This document shows positions 38,978 to 46,951 of a DNA stretch of 64,000 nucleotides, in pieces. Source of the stretch: Agathobacter rectalis ATCC 33656 (GTDB lineage Bacteria > Bacillota > Clostridia > Lachnospirales > Lachnospiraceae). Position numbers and translations under genes: made by a program. Below the pieces are notes generated by a model, which saw only the letters and a program-made list of their open reading frames with translations, did no database searches and was not told where the DNA came from. The DNA lies in NCBI RefSeq assembly GCF_000020605.1, contig NC_012781.1:2109501-2173500 (forward strand), given 5' to 3'. Numbering within the stretch: the stretch's first letter is position 1; each line of letters starts with the position of its first letter.

Positions 38978-40903
38978 CTATTCATATGTCAAAAGTGGTT
39001 CTTTTGATGAAATTAATCCATTTTCTTTAAGAACAGCTATCAGATTAGTACAGTTTTCGCCAAAACTAATGTTGACCGAATACGTTTCAATACCATCGGA
39101 ACGGGCATCCCCAAAATCAGAATACTCCTTTGTCACACCCAGTATATCCAACAGCTCCTCATACCATGTGAAGCCATCGACATTCCAGCTTTTTCCAATC
39201 CTGTTGCCCTTTGGCACTGTAAAATTCAGCATAAGATTGTACATATAGCTGGTATCCTTATCAACTCCGTCAAGCATTCTCTGCAAATTATATTCCTGCA
39301 TCACACCGGCCTCAACATCCTTCTTTACAGCATCAAAAATATCCGCAGCAACTTTTCCGTTAAAGCGCTCATTCAGCACATCTACATATTTATCATTATA
39401 CTGCTCTGCCGAGCCATTGATAAAGGTAATATCTGTCGTATCACACTGCATTATAGCATTAATAATATTCTGTGGTTTATTTTCCTCCGCCATAATCGCC
39501 TTACACTGCTTATGTGGATTAAAATCATCCGTTGTATGATATACACGGTTGACCTTTTCTCCATTTTTTAATGTATATGAGATTGTAATATACCCGGAAT
39601 CATCATATCTCTTTTTAAAATAATCCTTTTTCTGCGCCATAAGTATCTTTTGAGTCTCTAAAATCTTTTCAACATCCTTTCCCTCCAGATTGATATCAAA
39701 ATCTATGGCTATACAGGCAGAATCAATATCCGCAAGCTTCGGTATATAATTTTCCTGCACATTTCCGTAAACTGTTATACCTCCAAATACAACTACAACA
39801 AAAGCACCAAAAGCAATGATTTCCTTAAATAGTGCTTTAGAAAAAATTTTAAAATTCTTCCTTATAATCATCTCTAAAAGTAAGAAGGCTATGATTCCAA
39901 GCACCACTGCCAGCATCATAATTGTAGGAACACCAATGCTGATTCTAAGTCCAAGCAAAAGCGACGCTGCAACAATAGATAAAATCAATCCTCCCAAACT
40001 GCCAAGCCCCCATCTGAAAACCGGCTTAAGCTTTGGAATAGCTATAAAACTTCCTGCATTTTCCAAATCTCTATGCTTATAAATCTTATAAGAAATAAAG
40101 TATATAACTGCAGCCGCGATGACATAGACTACGATAGTATTTGTGCCTCTGAAGGTATATTTAATGCAGTAATAATCATCCCCTGCATTCTTCATGGTCG
40201 GATGAAAGCCTACCCGATTGAGAAGCTGTAGCATGGGTGCAAACCACGTAGCACTTATTTTCCTTACAAATTCCATATATGAAAGCCCGTATGATACATA
40301 TGTGAGCACATTGGCAATAGCAATAACCGCTCCACCATACAGCAGATTGACAACCGCATACATCACTGCTACAGAAACCAGCTGTCCTGTAATCATTGCG
40401 CACAGACACACCAGGCTGTACATAAAAAAAGATATTCCCATTGTAGCAAGCAGATTGATTCCAATATGTACCACCTTAGTATTTCCATATGATATACATA
40501 TAACAAACGACATAATGTACTTAATTATCTGCGGAATCCACATAAACAGCAGACCTGTCAACACATTGGTCGAAAAAAGCTGCCGCCTCGTCACAGGCAT
40601 AGAGTGAATCATATTACAAGCTCTCGAATTATACAGGTAACTGAACATTGCCATGCCTGTAACCAATGCCATGACAAAAATAAAAATCATATCCGCCTCC
40701 ATGCTGATAGCCGGGGATATTATATCAAGCATATACTTATGCCAGTTTTTGCCATAAATAAACTCTGCATTCTTAAATCTGCTCCACATGGAAAACGGAC
40801 CGTTGAGTAATAGCACTATTGTATACAGTGTCCAGATTGGCCAGTAAAGCTTTACATTCTTTTGCAGCATTGTTCTATTAATAAATGATATCTTTGACTT
40901 CAT
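38978..40903 (-). CDS. ABC-2-type permease of a GntR-linked exporter
   Basis: The 641-residue membrane protein has hydrophobic helices at about 20-40, 60-80, 120-215, 250-270 and 295-375. A long extracytoplasmic region of about 240 residues follows. The first segment reads WPIWTLYTIVLLLNG, and CNMIHSMPVTRRQLFSTN is typical of YtrC/D-like ABC-2 permeases. It probably acts with the ATPase encoded just upstream, whose 3' end it overlaps by 26 bases. A strong GGAGGAGAGG precedes the ATG at 40901-40903; earlier in-frame starts lie inside the ATPase gene. Substrate unknown; related systems respond to cell-wall stress. Confidence 0.85.
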   Translation of the reverse strand: MKSKISFINRTMLQKNVKLYWPIWTLYTIVLLLNGPFSMWSRFKNAEFIYGKNWHKYMLDIISPAISMEADMIFIFVMALVTGMAMFSYLYNSRACNMIHSMPVTRRQLFSTNVLTGLLFMWIPQIIKYIMSFVICISYGNTKVVHIGINLLATMGISFFMYSLVCLCAMITGQLVSVAVMYAVVNLLYGGAVIAIANVLTYVSYGLSYMEFVRKISATWFAPMLQLLNRVGFHPTMKNAGDDYYCIKYTFRGTNTIVVYVIAAAVIYFISYKIYKHRDLENAGSFIAIPKLKPVFRWGLGSLGGLILSIVAASLLLGLRISIGVPTIMMLAVVLGIIAFLLLEMIIRKNFKIFSKALFKEIIAFGAFVVVVFGGITVYGNVQENYIPKLADIDSACIAIDFDINLEGKDVEKILETQKILMAQKKDYFKKRYDDSGYITISYTLKNGEKVNRVYHTTDDFNPHKQCKAIMAEENKPQNIINAIMQCDTTDITFINGSAEQYNDKYVDVLNERFNGKVAADIFDAVKKDVEAGVMQEYNLQRMLDGVDKDTSYMYNLMLNFTVPKGNRIGKSWNVDGFTWYEELLDILGVTKEYSDFGDARSDGIETYSVNISFGENCTNLIAVLKENGLISSKEPLLTYE

Positions 40904-41786
40904 AGTCCTCTCCTCCCATCTCATAGATAAATATTTCCTCCAGAGTAAGAGGCAGTACATCCACTACCTGCGGACTGTCTTTGCCATCTGTAATCGCCTT
41001 TACTACAGCATCTGGCTCTCCACGCACAATAACTGTGTATACTCTTCCTATATTTGACATATGAAGTACTTTAAAATCCTGTGGTATCTTAGGCATACCA
41101 TACGGACACGCAATCTGAATCTTTGAAATATTGCCCTGCAGCTCCGTGAGTGACCTCTCTATCATAATCTTTCCATTATTAAGAATACCTACATGATCAC
41201 ATACATCCTCCAGCTCACGCAGATTATGGGACGATACAACAACTGTGGTATTATTAACAGCTACATCATCAAGCATGATAGACCATATCTGTCTTCTCAT
41301 AACAGGATCAAGCCCATCAACAGGCTCATCAAGTACAATAAGCTTTGGTTTACAGCACAGTGCAAGCCAGAAGGCAACCTGCTTCTGCATCCCCTTTGAA
41401 AGCTTTCTGATATTTCTTTTAACATCTATAGATGGGAAAAACTCCTGCATCCTGTAAAACTGCTTCTCATCAAAATTTGGATACATTCCCTTATAATAAT
41501 GCATCATATTAATTGTATCAGATTGCAAAAAATAAAACATATCATCCGGAATGTAAGCCATCTGCCCTTTAATCCTTGCATTTTCATATACAGGCTCACC
41601 ATCAATAAACACTTCCCCTGCATCCTGTCTCATTACTCCTGTAATATGCCTGATAAGTGTAGATTTGCCGGCTCCGTTTGGGCCCACAAGCCCATAGACA
41701 GCTCCTTTTTCCACGTTCATATTCACACCATCAAGTGCCGTAAAATCGTCAAATTTTTTCACTAAATTATTTATCTGTATCATCAT
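40878..41786 (-). CDS. ABC transporter ATP-binding protein, YtrB-like
   Basis: The 302-residue ATPase has GPNGAGKST (Walker A), LSKGMQKQVAFWLALC (signature) and LIVLDEPVDGLDPVMR (Walker B). A C-terminal domain reads FKVLHMSNIGRVYTVIVRGEP. The gene starts inside the end of the GntR gene (20-base overlap) and its end overlaps the permease start, so the three genes are tightly coupled. AGAGGG precedes the paired ATGATG; the second ATG at 41783 is equally possible. It is the motor of an exporter whose transcription is probably controlled by the GntR protein. Confidence 0.92.
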   Translation of the reverse strand: MMIQINNLVKKFDDFTALDGVNMNVEKGAVYGLVGPNGAGKSTLIRHITGVMRQDAGEVFIDGEPVYENARIKGQMAYIPDDMFYFLQSDTINMMHYYKGMYPNFDEKQFYRMQEFFPSIDVKRNIRKLSKGMQKQVAFWLALCCKPKLIVLDEPVDGLDPVMRRQIWSIMLDDVAVNNTTVVVSSHNLRELEDVCDHVGILNNGKIMIERSLTELQGNISKIQIACPYGMPKIPQDFKVLHMSNIGRVYTVIVRGEPDAVVKAITDGKDSPQVVDVLPLTLEEIFIYEMGGEDYEVKDIIY

Positions 41787-42216
41787 TACCCTCTGTCACA
41801 ACATCTTCTGTCTGCATATCTTGTGTTACAAATCTGACTAAGTCATCTTCCATGCTCAGCTGCTCTTTCGCATCATCCATTCTTGTTTTCAATTCCTCAA
41901 CAGGTGTTTCAAGCACAAATAACTCTGTCACCACCTGGTCAAAGAGTATTTTCAAATTCCTTGTCAGACTCTGCCTGGCTGTCTTAGCATCAGCAACAAA
42001 GGTTCCTTTACCACTTTTAGTATAAAGATAGCCTTCCTCCTCAAGTTCCCTGTATGCTTTTGCGATAGTGTTAGGATTGATTGCATACTTGCAGGCAAGC
42101 ACACGTACAGACGGTAGCTTTTCGTCCTGCTTAATAACATTCATAACAATCATTCGTCTGATGCCTTCCTTAATTTGTTCATAAATAGGCTTTGAATCTC
42201 GATAATTTAACTGCAT
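41767..42216 (-). CDS. GntR-family repressor, YtrA subfamily
   Basis: The 149-residue protein has the N-terminal winged helix of GntR regulators: KPIYEQIKEGIRRMIV, EKLPSVRVLACKYAINPNTIAKAYRELEEEGYL and the wing TKSGKGTFVA (all by residue 75). A short C-terminal helical region of about 60 residues follows. The small C-terminus without a large effector domain is the YtrA type, and such genes lead ABC exporter operons, as here. An inverted repeat GTGTA-N13-TACAC at 42311-42333 lies about 100 bases upstream and is a candidate binding site for autorepression. AGGGGAG precedes the ATG. Confidence 0.92.
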   Translation of the reverse strand: MQLNYRDSKPIYEQIKEGIRRMIVMNVIKQDEKLPSVRVLACKYAINPNTIAKAYRELEEEGYLYTKSGKGTFVADAKTARQSLTRNLKILFDQVVTELFVLETPVEELKTRMDDAKEQLSMEDDLVRFVTQDMQTEDVVTEGNDDTDK

Positions 42217-42310
42217 ATCGTTCTCCCCTGTTCATATACGCCAGTACCGCTGTGACTTTTATATTAACTCAAAGAACCAAAAACTGTCTGGCAGCATCAG
42301 TTCCCGCACA

Positions 42311-42333
42311 GTGTACTATCCAACGTGATACAC
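42311..42333. promoter_or_regulatory. Candidate operator for the GntR/YtrA regulator
   Basis: GTGTA and TACAC (42311-42315 and 42329-42333) are perfect arms with 13 bases between them, in the gap upstream of the GntR gene. YtrA-type regulators are known to bind TGTA/TACA inverted repeats, which supports but does not prove the role. Confidence 0.5.
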
Positions 42334-42394
42334 CTATTTTAACACATATAGCTTTAGGCATTTCTTATTATTTCCTTAATAGATTGTGCGAAAA

Positions 42395-43309
42395 TTACTT
42401 AAGAAACATAAAAGCTCCAAGATTTCCACGCTTTCCATGACTTGCTCTATGCGAAAATAAAAGAGAGGGATTACAACAAGTGCATATATTGCTTATGGCA
42501 ATATTGTCTTCCTGTACTCCTGCCTCCACAAGTACTCTCCTGTTACATTCCCAAAGATTAAGCTGATATTTGCCGTCTCCCTTATAGAGCAGAATATCAC
42601 TCGCATGAGGATCGTCTGTTGTCGCAAACTCATCCACAAAATGCTCTGCAACATCCTGACTTATCTCATAGCAGTCCTGACATATTGAAGGTCCTATCGC
42701 AGCTATAACATCATGTGCCTCGGTACCAAACTCCCTGTTCATAGCAATAAGTGTCTGTTTTCCCATGCGATTTACAGTACCTCTCCAGCCTGAATGGCTA
42801 AGCCCTATTGCCCTATGTACCGGATCAACAAAATAAAGCGGTACACAATCAGCATAAAATGTGGCAAGCACAACATTTGGCTCATTCGTGATAAGTCCAT
42901 CCACATCTGTATATGGTCTCTTTCTTGTCACCCCGATGCCACACTGCTTTTTTCCAACTCTCAAAACATTGGTAGTATGTGTCTGGTCTGTCGTAACAAT
43001 CTGTCCTGCCTCTGCTCCGATTGCCTCCGCCACCCTTTTATAATTTTCTAAGACCTTTTCCTCGTCATCTCCACGTGTAAAGCTTAAATTTAAGCTTTCA
43101 AACATCCCTTCACTGAGTCCACCAAGACGTGTTGTAAAGCAATGCTCTATCATAGAAAGCTCATTTAACTTCTTAAAATATAACAAAGGAACAACACTTC
43201 CGCTTGAAAGGACGTGCTTTTTTAATTCCAGAACATCTTTATCATTCTTTGCAACAAAATCATTTATAGTAATTTCATCAACATTTTTGTGTATGTTTTC
43301 AGCCTGCAT
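42395..43309 (-). CDS. pgeF: Peptidoglycan editing factor/multicopper-oxidase-like YfiH family protein
   Basis: The roughly 304-residue protein belongs to the YfiH (DUF152) family. CFTTRLGGLSEG marks the N-terminal part. ADCVPLYFVD and GLSHSGWRGTV carry the conserved Cys and His of the active site, and IGPSICQDCYEI follows. In E. coli YfiH removes wrongly built muropeptide precursors; other members act on purine nucleosides. The frame extends 20 codons upstream through an 18-base tandem repeat to an ATG at 43369 that lacks a ribosome site. AGAAGGA lies seven bases before the ATG at 43307-43309, so I use that. Confidence 0.85.
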   Translation of the reverse strand: MQAENIHKNVDEITINDFVAKNDKDVLELKKHVLSSGSVVPLLYFKKLNELSMIEHCFTTRLGGLSEGMFESLNLSFTRGDDEEKVLENYKRVAEAIGAEAGQIVTTDQTHTTNVLRVGKKQCGIGVTRKRPYTDVDGLITNEPNVVLATFYADCVPLYFVDPVHRAIGLSHSGWRGTVNRMGKQTLIAMNREFGTEAHDVIAAIGPSICQDCYEISQDVAEHFVDEFATTDDPHASDILLYKGDGKYQLNLWECNRRVLVEAGVQEDNIAISNICTCCNPSLLFSHRASHGKRGNLGAFMFLK

Positions 43310-43369
43310 ATTCTTATCCTTCTTTATATTCTCATCAATCTTTATATTCTTATCAATGTCTGTCTTCAT
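43310..43369 (-). repeat. Short 18-base tandem repeat at the pgeF start
   Basis: On the minus strand GATAAGAATATAAAGATT is followed by two degenerate copies (GATGAGAATATAAAGAAG, GATAAGAATATGCAGGCT). It keeps the reading frame and would encode DKNIKI-DENIKK-DKNMQA, so it is either a leader or a variable N-terminus of the pgeF product. Confidence 0.75.
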
Positions 43370-43427
43370 ATTTATATCTATGCAACTATATATTACCGAT
43401 AACTATTGCTGTTTATAATTGATATTT

Positions 43428-43446
43428 ATAGTTACTTCGTAACTAT
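43428..43446. repeat. Hairpin ATAGTTAC-TTC-GTAACTAT
   Basis: Two perfect 8-base arms flank a TTC loop in the gap between yraN and pgeF. Its half-site GTAACTAT is also the core of a motif seen in several other gaps of this window. Confidence 0.65.
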
Positions 43447-43504
43447 TAAGTACAGAAATATACGGTTGTGTAATACCTGTCCGTAACTGCCAAGCCAATA
43501 GTTA

Positions 43505-43855
43505 TTAACTGCCCTCAAATGCATTCTTCAACACAGTAACCTCGTCATCATCCACTGCTATCACATCAAATCTGCATGGTGTCCACTCATCCAAACCATG
43601 TTTCATAAGATAATACCTTGCAACTGATATAATTTTTTTCTGCTTGCTATAACCAACTGCTTCAAGAGCCCTGCCACAGCCGTTATCTCTACGATATTTC
43701 ACCTCACAAAAACATATTGTATCTCCATCCTTTGCTATTATATCTATCTCTCCAAAGCGGTTTCTGTAATTGCAGGCAAGTACACTATATCCCATATTTA
43801 TTAACTGCTCAGCTGCAAGCTGCTCATATATACTTCCAACACTTCTTTTATTCAT
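43505..43855 (-). CDS. YraN family (UPF0102) endonuclease-like protein
   Basis: The 116-residue protein has the restriction-endonuclease-like YraN core: GSIYEQLAAEQLINMGY, then NRFGEIDIIAKDGDTICFCEVKYR with the Glu, Asp and Glu-x-Lys metal site. Members resemble Holliday-junction resolvases, but their cellular role is not established. GAGG lies five bases before the ATG at 43853-43855; the frame opens six codons earlier without a ribosome site. It follows the FlhB-like gene by 30 bases, a neighbourhood also known in Bacillus-type genomes. Confidence 0.9.
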   Translation of the reverse strand: MNKRSVGSIYEQLAAEQLINMGYSVLACNYRNRFGEIDIIAKDGDTICFCEVKYRRDNGCGRALEAVGYSKQKKIISVARYYLMKHGLDEWTPCRFDVIAVDDDEVTVLKNAFEGS

Positions 43856-43885
43856 AACTGCCTCACATATCATATAATCTAAACA

Positions 43886-44197
43886 CTATCTTTGGTCAAT
43901 TTTTGCCTTAAGCTTATCCAGATCATTAACAAAAACAAGTATCTCTGCAACAACCTCATACAACTCCGTTGGAATCATATCACCTATTTTAAGCCTAGAC
44001 AGTGTATCAGCAAGCTTATCGTCCTTATATGTAGGCACATTGCTTTCCTTAGCCCTCTCAATAATTTTGTCAGCAATAACGCCCTTGCCTGTAGCTAGTA
44101 TTTTAGGTGCTGCTTCTCCCGGCACATACTCTATAGCTACGGCTGTTTTGCCTATGTCTATTCCATTATTGTTGCGATTATCATTTTCGCCATGCAT
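43886..44197 (-). CDS. FlhB C-terminal-domain protein (YlqH-like)
   Basis: The 103-residue protein corresponds only to the cytoplasmic C-terminal domain of the flagellar export switch FlhB. KTAVAIEYVPGEAAPKILATG and IERAKESNVPTYKDDKLADTL match the part after the autocleavage site. The membrane half is absent and I see no NPTH cleavage motif. Stand-alone versions such as YlqH are known in firmicutes, but their function is unclear. A GTG lies three codons earlier; I use the ATG at 44195-44197. It follows a FliK-like gene, so the two may act together. Confidence 0.88.
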   Translation of the reverse strand: MHGENDNRNNNGIDIGKTAVAIEYVPGEAAPKILATGKGVIADKIIERAKESNVPTYKDDKLADTLSRLKIGDMIPTELYEVVAEILVFVNDLDKLKAKIDQR

Positions 44198-44266
44198 ACA
44201 ACTCACCTGTCCTTCTGAAGTAAGTTTTAATCATCTGTGACTATTCGTAAATTATCTTATACACTG

Positions 44267-46003
44267 CTACGCCCTAATGTCAAAGGAATATCTATGCACC
44301 TGACCGGTAGGTGGCAAATCCTTTTTCAGAAATCCAGCGACAAAATTCATCTGTTTCGAACCACTATTTACATTCAATTCACAATTATAGCCCTTATCCT
44401 GTAATCTCTTTTCCAACACCGGCAGAAATTGCTTTACCAGTGCATATGACTCATCACTATCCAAATAGAAATTAGTTGTAACCTTCCTATGAAGCATTTT
44501 AATTGACACATCTGTCCCACCGAGATGCTCTAAATCCAAATGTAAAAATGCTGATAATTCTTTGTCCGGATTGGACATACTTTTCTTATTTGTATACACA
44601 TACAACTGTCCGCTGGCGTTTTTTTCATTCATCTTCAATGGAACCTGCACATATGTATATGCCTCGTTTATCTGATTCATAAATTCAATATTTCCACGGA
44701 TATTATCTGCCAGTGCCTCTGCTTTAGGATTCACCACTCCTGATGTTTTCAAAATAATTTCCATATTTGTTATCTGTTTTTCAATTTTGTCGTACAAGCC
44801 ATCAAGCTTCTTAGGATTCTTCTCTAAATCTCCCGGTTTAATCATCCATTGCTGTTCTAAAGCCTCCTTCAACATAAGCTTAAAGGCTTCTCCTGAAAAC
44901 AAATGTCTCAGTGTATCGGCATTTGCCGGTGTATTTTCCAACATACTTTTTATATCGTTAAGTATTCCTACGACACTGCTATCCTCTGAATACAAAGAAA
45001 TATTGTTTTCCTGTAAATCCGGAAGCAGCATCCTGACCTGTTCATTAAGCTCTTCTATCTGCTTATCCGATAAAAGAAATCCAATAGTATTTGATTTTGT
45101 TTCATTCTCCTGTAAAAGGATGGTATCTGTTGCCGGAGCATTGTTTATTTTCTGCGTTGTGTGAATATCCTGTGATTCACCGGAAACACTGTTTAATGAT
45201 TCAAATAATTCAGCAATATTAAAGTGTTTTTTTACTACAGGTGCCGATTTATTATCACGCATTATTGCCTCATACTGTGACATATCAGAAGCTTCACTTG
45301 ATATAAATGCCTCTTCCGGCAGCCCTTCTGTAACAATATTTAAAATATCCCTCGCCTGGGTTACAAGCTTATACATTGATAAATCTTCGGCTGAAAGAGC
45401 ATTCGGCAGTTCATCTATCAAACTATCCATAGCAATTGTAATAGCCTGTTTGTCATTAGCATAATTTTCAAACTGAGCCGCATTTACCTGATTAATTTCA
45501 ATTCCAAGCCTCTTTAACTCAACAAGTGTAGTCACATTAATATCCTTATTATCCTGCACAAGCTGATACATCTGATTAAGGCTTGTCTTATCAATTGGCA
45601 TATGCTCTTCCATCATCTTGTTCACCATCGACAAATTTATGCCATCTACCGACAGACCTGCAGCCTTTAGCGCATCCATAAGTGTGAGGTTGGCTCCCTC
45701 GCCATCAACTGTATATGGTTTTATTTCTATAGTGCCTCCATCATTATTTTTCACCTGAAAAAACACAGACTGTCCCTGTTCAAATGAAAACTTTCCTGCC
45801 AGCCTTGCCAAAATCTGCTGACCATTTGACAAGGCAAGCTTAACCTGATTGCCACGGACACTGCTTACTGTTCCCTCAAATATCATCCCTTTTGACATTT
45901 CATTTAAAGAAGATACCAGCTTTTCAACGCCCTTTGCTCCTGTCATAGGCTCACCATTTGCCACTGAATTGTTGTATTGACTTACCAAATTTGATATCTG
46001 CAT
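44267..46003 (-). CDS. FliK-like hook-length-control family protein
   Basis: The 578-residue protein has a KOW/OB-like N-terminal part (GMIFEGTVSSVRGNQVKLALSNG) and a long, poorly conserved Gln/Ser/Glu-rich middle. The C-terminal domain (about 465-575) contains LHLDLEHLGGTDVSIKMLHRKVTTNFYL and YALVKQFLPVLEKRL, which resembles the FliK C-terminal specificity-switch domain. FliK binds FlhB in flagellar export. Here the FlhB-like gene follows 69 bases downstream, but no other flagellar gene is in sight. AGGGTG precedes the ATG at 46001-46003; the frame extends upstream without a ribosome site. Confidence 0.78.
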   Translation of the reverse strand: MQISNLVSQYNNSVANGEPMTGAKGVEKLVSSLNEMSKGMIFEGTVSSVRGNQVKLALSNGQQILARLAGKFSFEQGQSVFFQVKNNDGGTIEIKPYTVDGEGANLTLMDALKAAGLSVDGINLSMVNKMMEEHMPIDKTSLNQMYQLVQDNKDINVTTLVELKRLGIEINQVNAAQFENYANDKQAITIAMDSLIDELPNALSAEDLSMYKLVTQARDILNIVTEGLPEEAFISSEASDMSQYEAIMRDNKSAPVVKKHFNIAELFESLNSVSGESQDIHTTQKINNAPATDTILLQENETKSNTIGFLLSDKQIEELNEQVRMLLPDLQENNISLYSEDSSVVGILNDIKSMLENTPANADTLRHLFSGEAFKLMLKEALEQQWMIKPGDLEKNPKKLDGLYDKIEKQITNMEIILKTSGVVNPKAEALADNIRGNIEFMNQINEAYTYVQVPLKMNEKNASGQLYVYTNKKSMSNPDKELSAFLHLDLEHLGGTDVSIKMLHRKVTTNFYLDSDESYALVKQFLPVLEKRLQDKGYNCELNVNSGSKQMNFVAGFLKKDLPPTGQVHRYSFDIRA

Positions 46004-46134
46004 AGCATCACCCTGATATAGTATCGTTATGTTTAAGTATACATGTATAAATTGTATCATTTATTGGTATTTCTGTCACTATATTACTGTTCACACACCA
46101 CAGTGTAACCGCAACAATTGATTTCTTTCAAAAA

Positions 46135-46917
46135 TCAGGTAAATTCCACCATATTCTTCCTATACCACTTTGGACAAAGATTGCGCTGACATTGTGGATT
46201 GAACCGCTCCCTTATATCAGTGTGCTCAAAATACACCTTCCATAACTGCTCAAAACTGTCTGTCTTCACCGGCACACTTATCTCAAGCTGCTTAAATTCA
46301 CTTTCATTGATATAAAAGCACTCCTTAAGCCTCGGGTGGACCACTGCATACCTTCTTCTATCATCATAGATTACAAAATTTTCCCCGGGATACCTGTCCA
46401 CAAAATGCCACATAACAACCGGTATCATATCGCATTTTGGTTCAAAGTGCGCCAGCAGATAGTTTCCATTATCACTAAAATGAATAAACCCTCTTATCTT
46501 GTCAGCCTCTTTATTTACCTTTCTTGAAAGCTCAAATACCTCCATAACATATTTATCGGTCATATGCTCCATAATCCTTTGTCCCACCTTAAATGCTCTG
46601 ACAAGAAATCCAAGCACTATTGTTGCTCTATTACCAGAATAATGGCACAAAGCATCAAATACAGTCTCATATATCTTAAAACCTAGCTTCTTTTGAATTG
46701 TCAAAATTGTCTTTTGGACCTTTACCTCATCTGTTTCAATATCTATCATCTTTGAAAAAAGTGTATAGTTTCCTCCAATGCCTATCTCAATAGAAATATT
46801 GTCCCGGTATACTTCGTGATTTTCTTTTTGCATTTGATTTTTGTATACAAAAGCATCATATATAGCGGTAAAAATCCCATTTATATTATTATCACATCTA
46901 AGTATTATATTATCCAT
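46135..46917 (-). CDS. DUF4130 / TIGR03915-type DNA-metabolism protein, partner of the radical SAM protein
   Basis: The 260-residue protein begins MDNIILRCDNNINGIFTAIYDAFVYKN and belongs to the DUF4130 family (TIGR03915 type). In some genomes this family is fused to a uracil-DNA-glycosylase-like domain, which suggests a DNA repair or modification role. No such extra domain is visible here, and the C-terminus ends NPQCQRNLCPKWYRKN with two Cys. The family is known to occur only next to the radical SAM protein encoded immediately upstream. GGGAGAAGG precedes the ATG at 46915-46917. Both are probably transcribed from the promoter with LexA-type boxes. Confidence 0.85.
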   Translation of the reverse strand: MDNIILRCDNNINGIFTAIYDAFVYKNQMQKENHEVYRDNISIEIGIGGNYTLFSKMIDIETDEVKVQKTILTIQKKLGFKIYETVFDALCHYSGNRATIVLGFLVRAFKVGQRIMEHMTDKYVMEVFELSRKVNKEADKIRGFIHFSDNGNYLLAHFEPKCDMIPVVMWHFVDRYPGENFVIYDDRRRYAVVHPRLKECFYINESEFKQLEISVPVKTDSFEQLWKVYFEHTDIRERFNPQCQRNLCPKWYRKNMVEFT

Positions 46918-46951
46918 GCATCCTTCTCCCTGCAGCTTTACAAAATATTGT

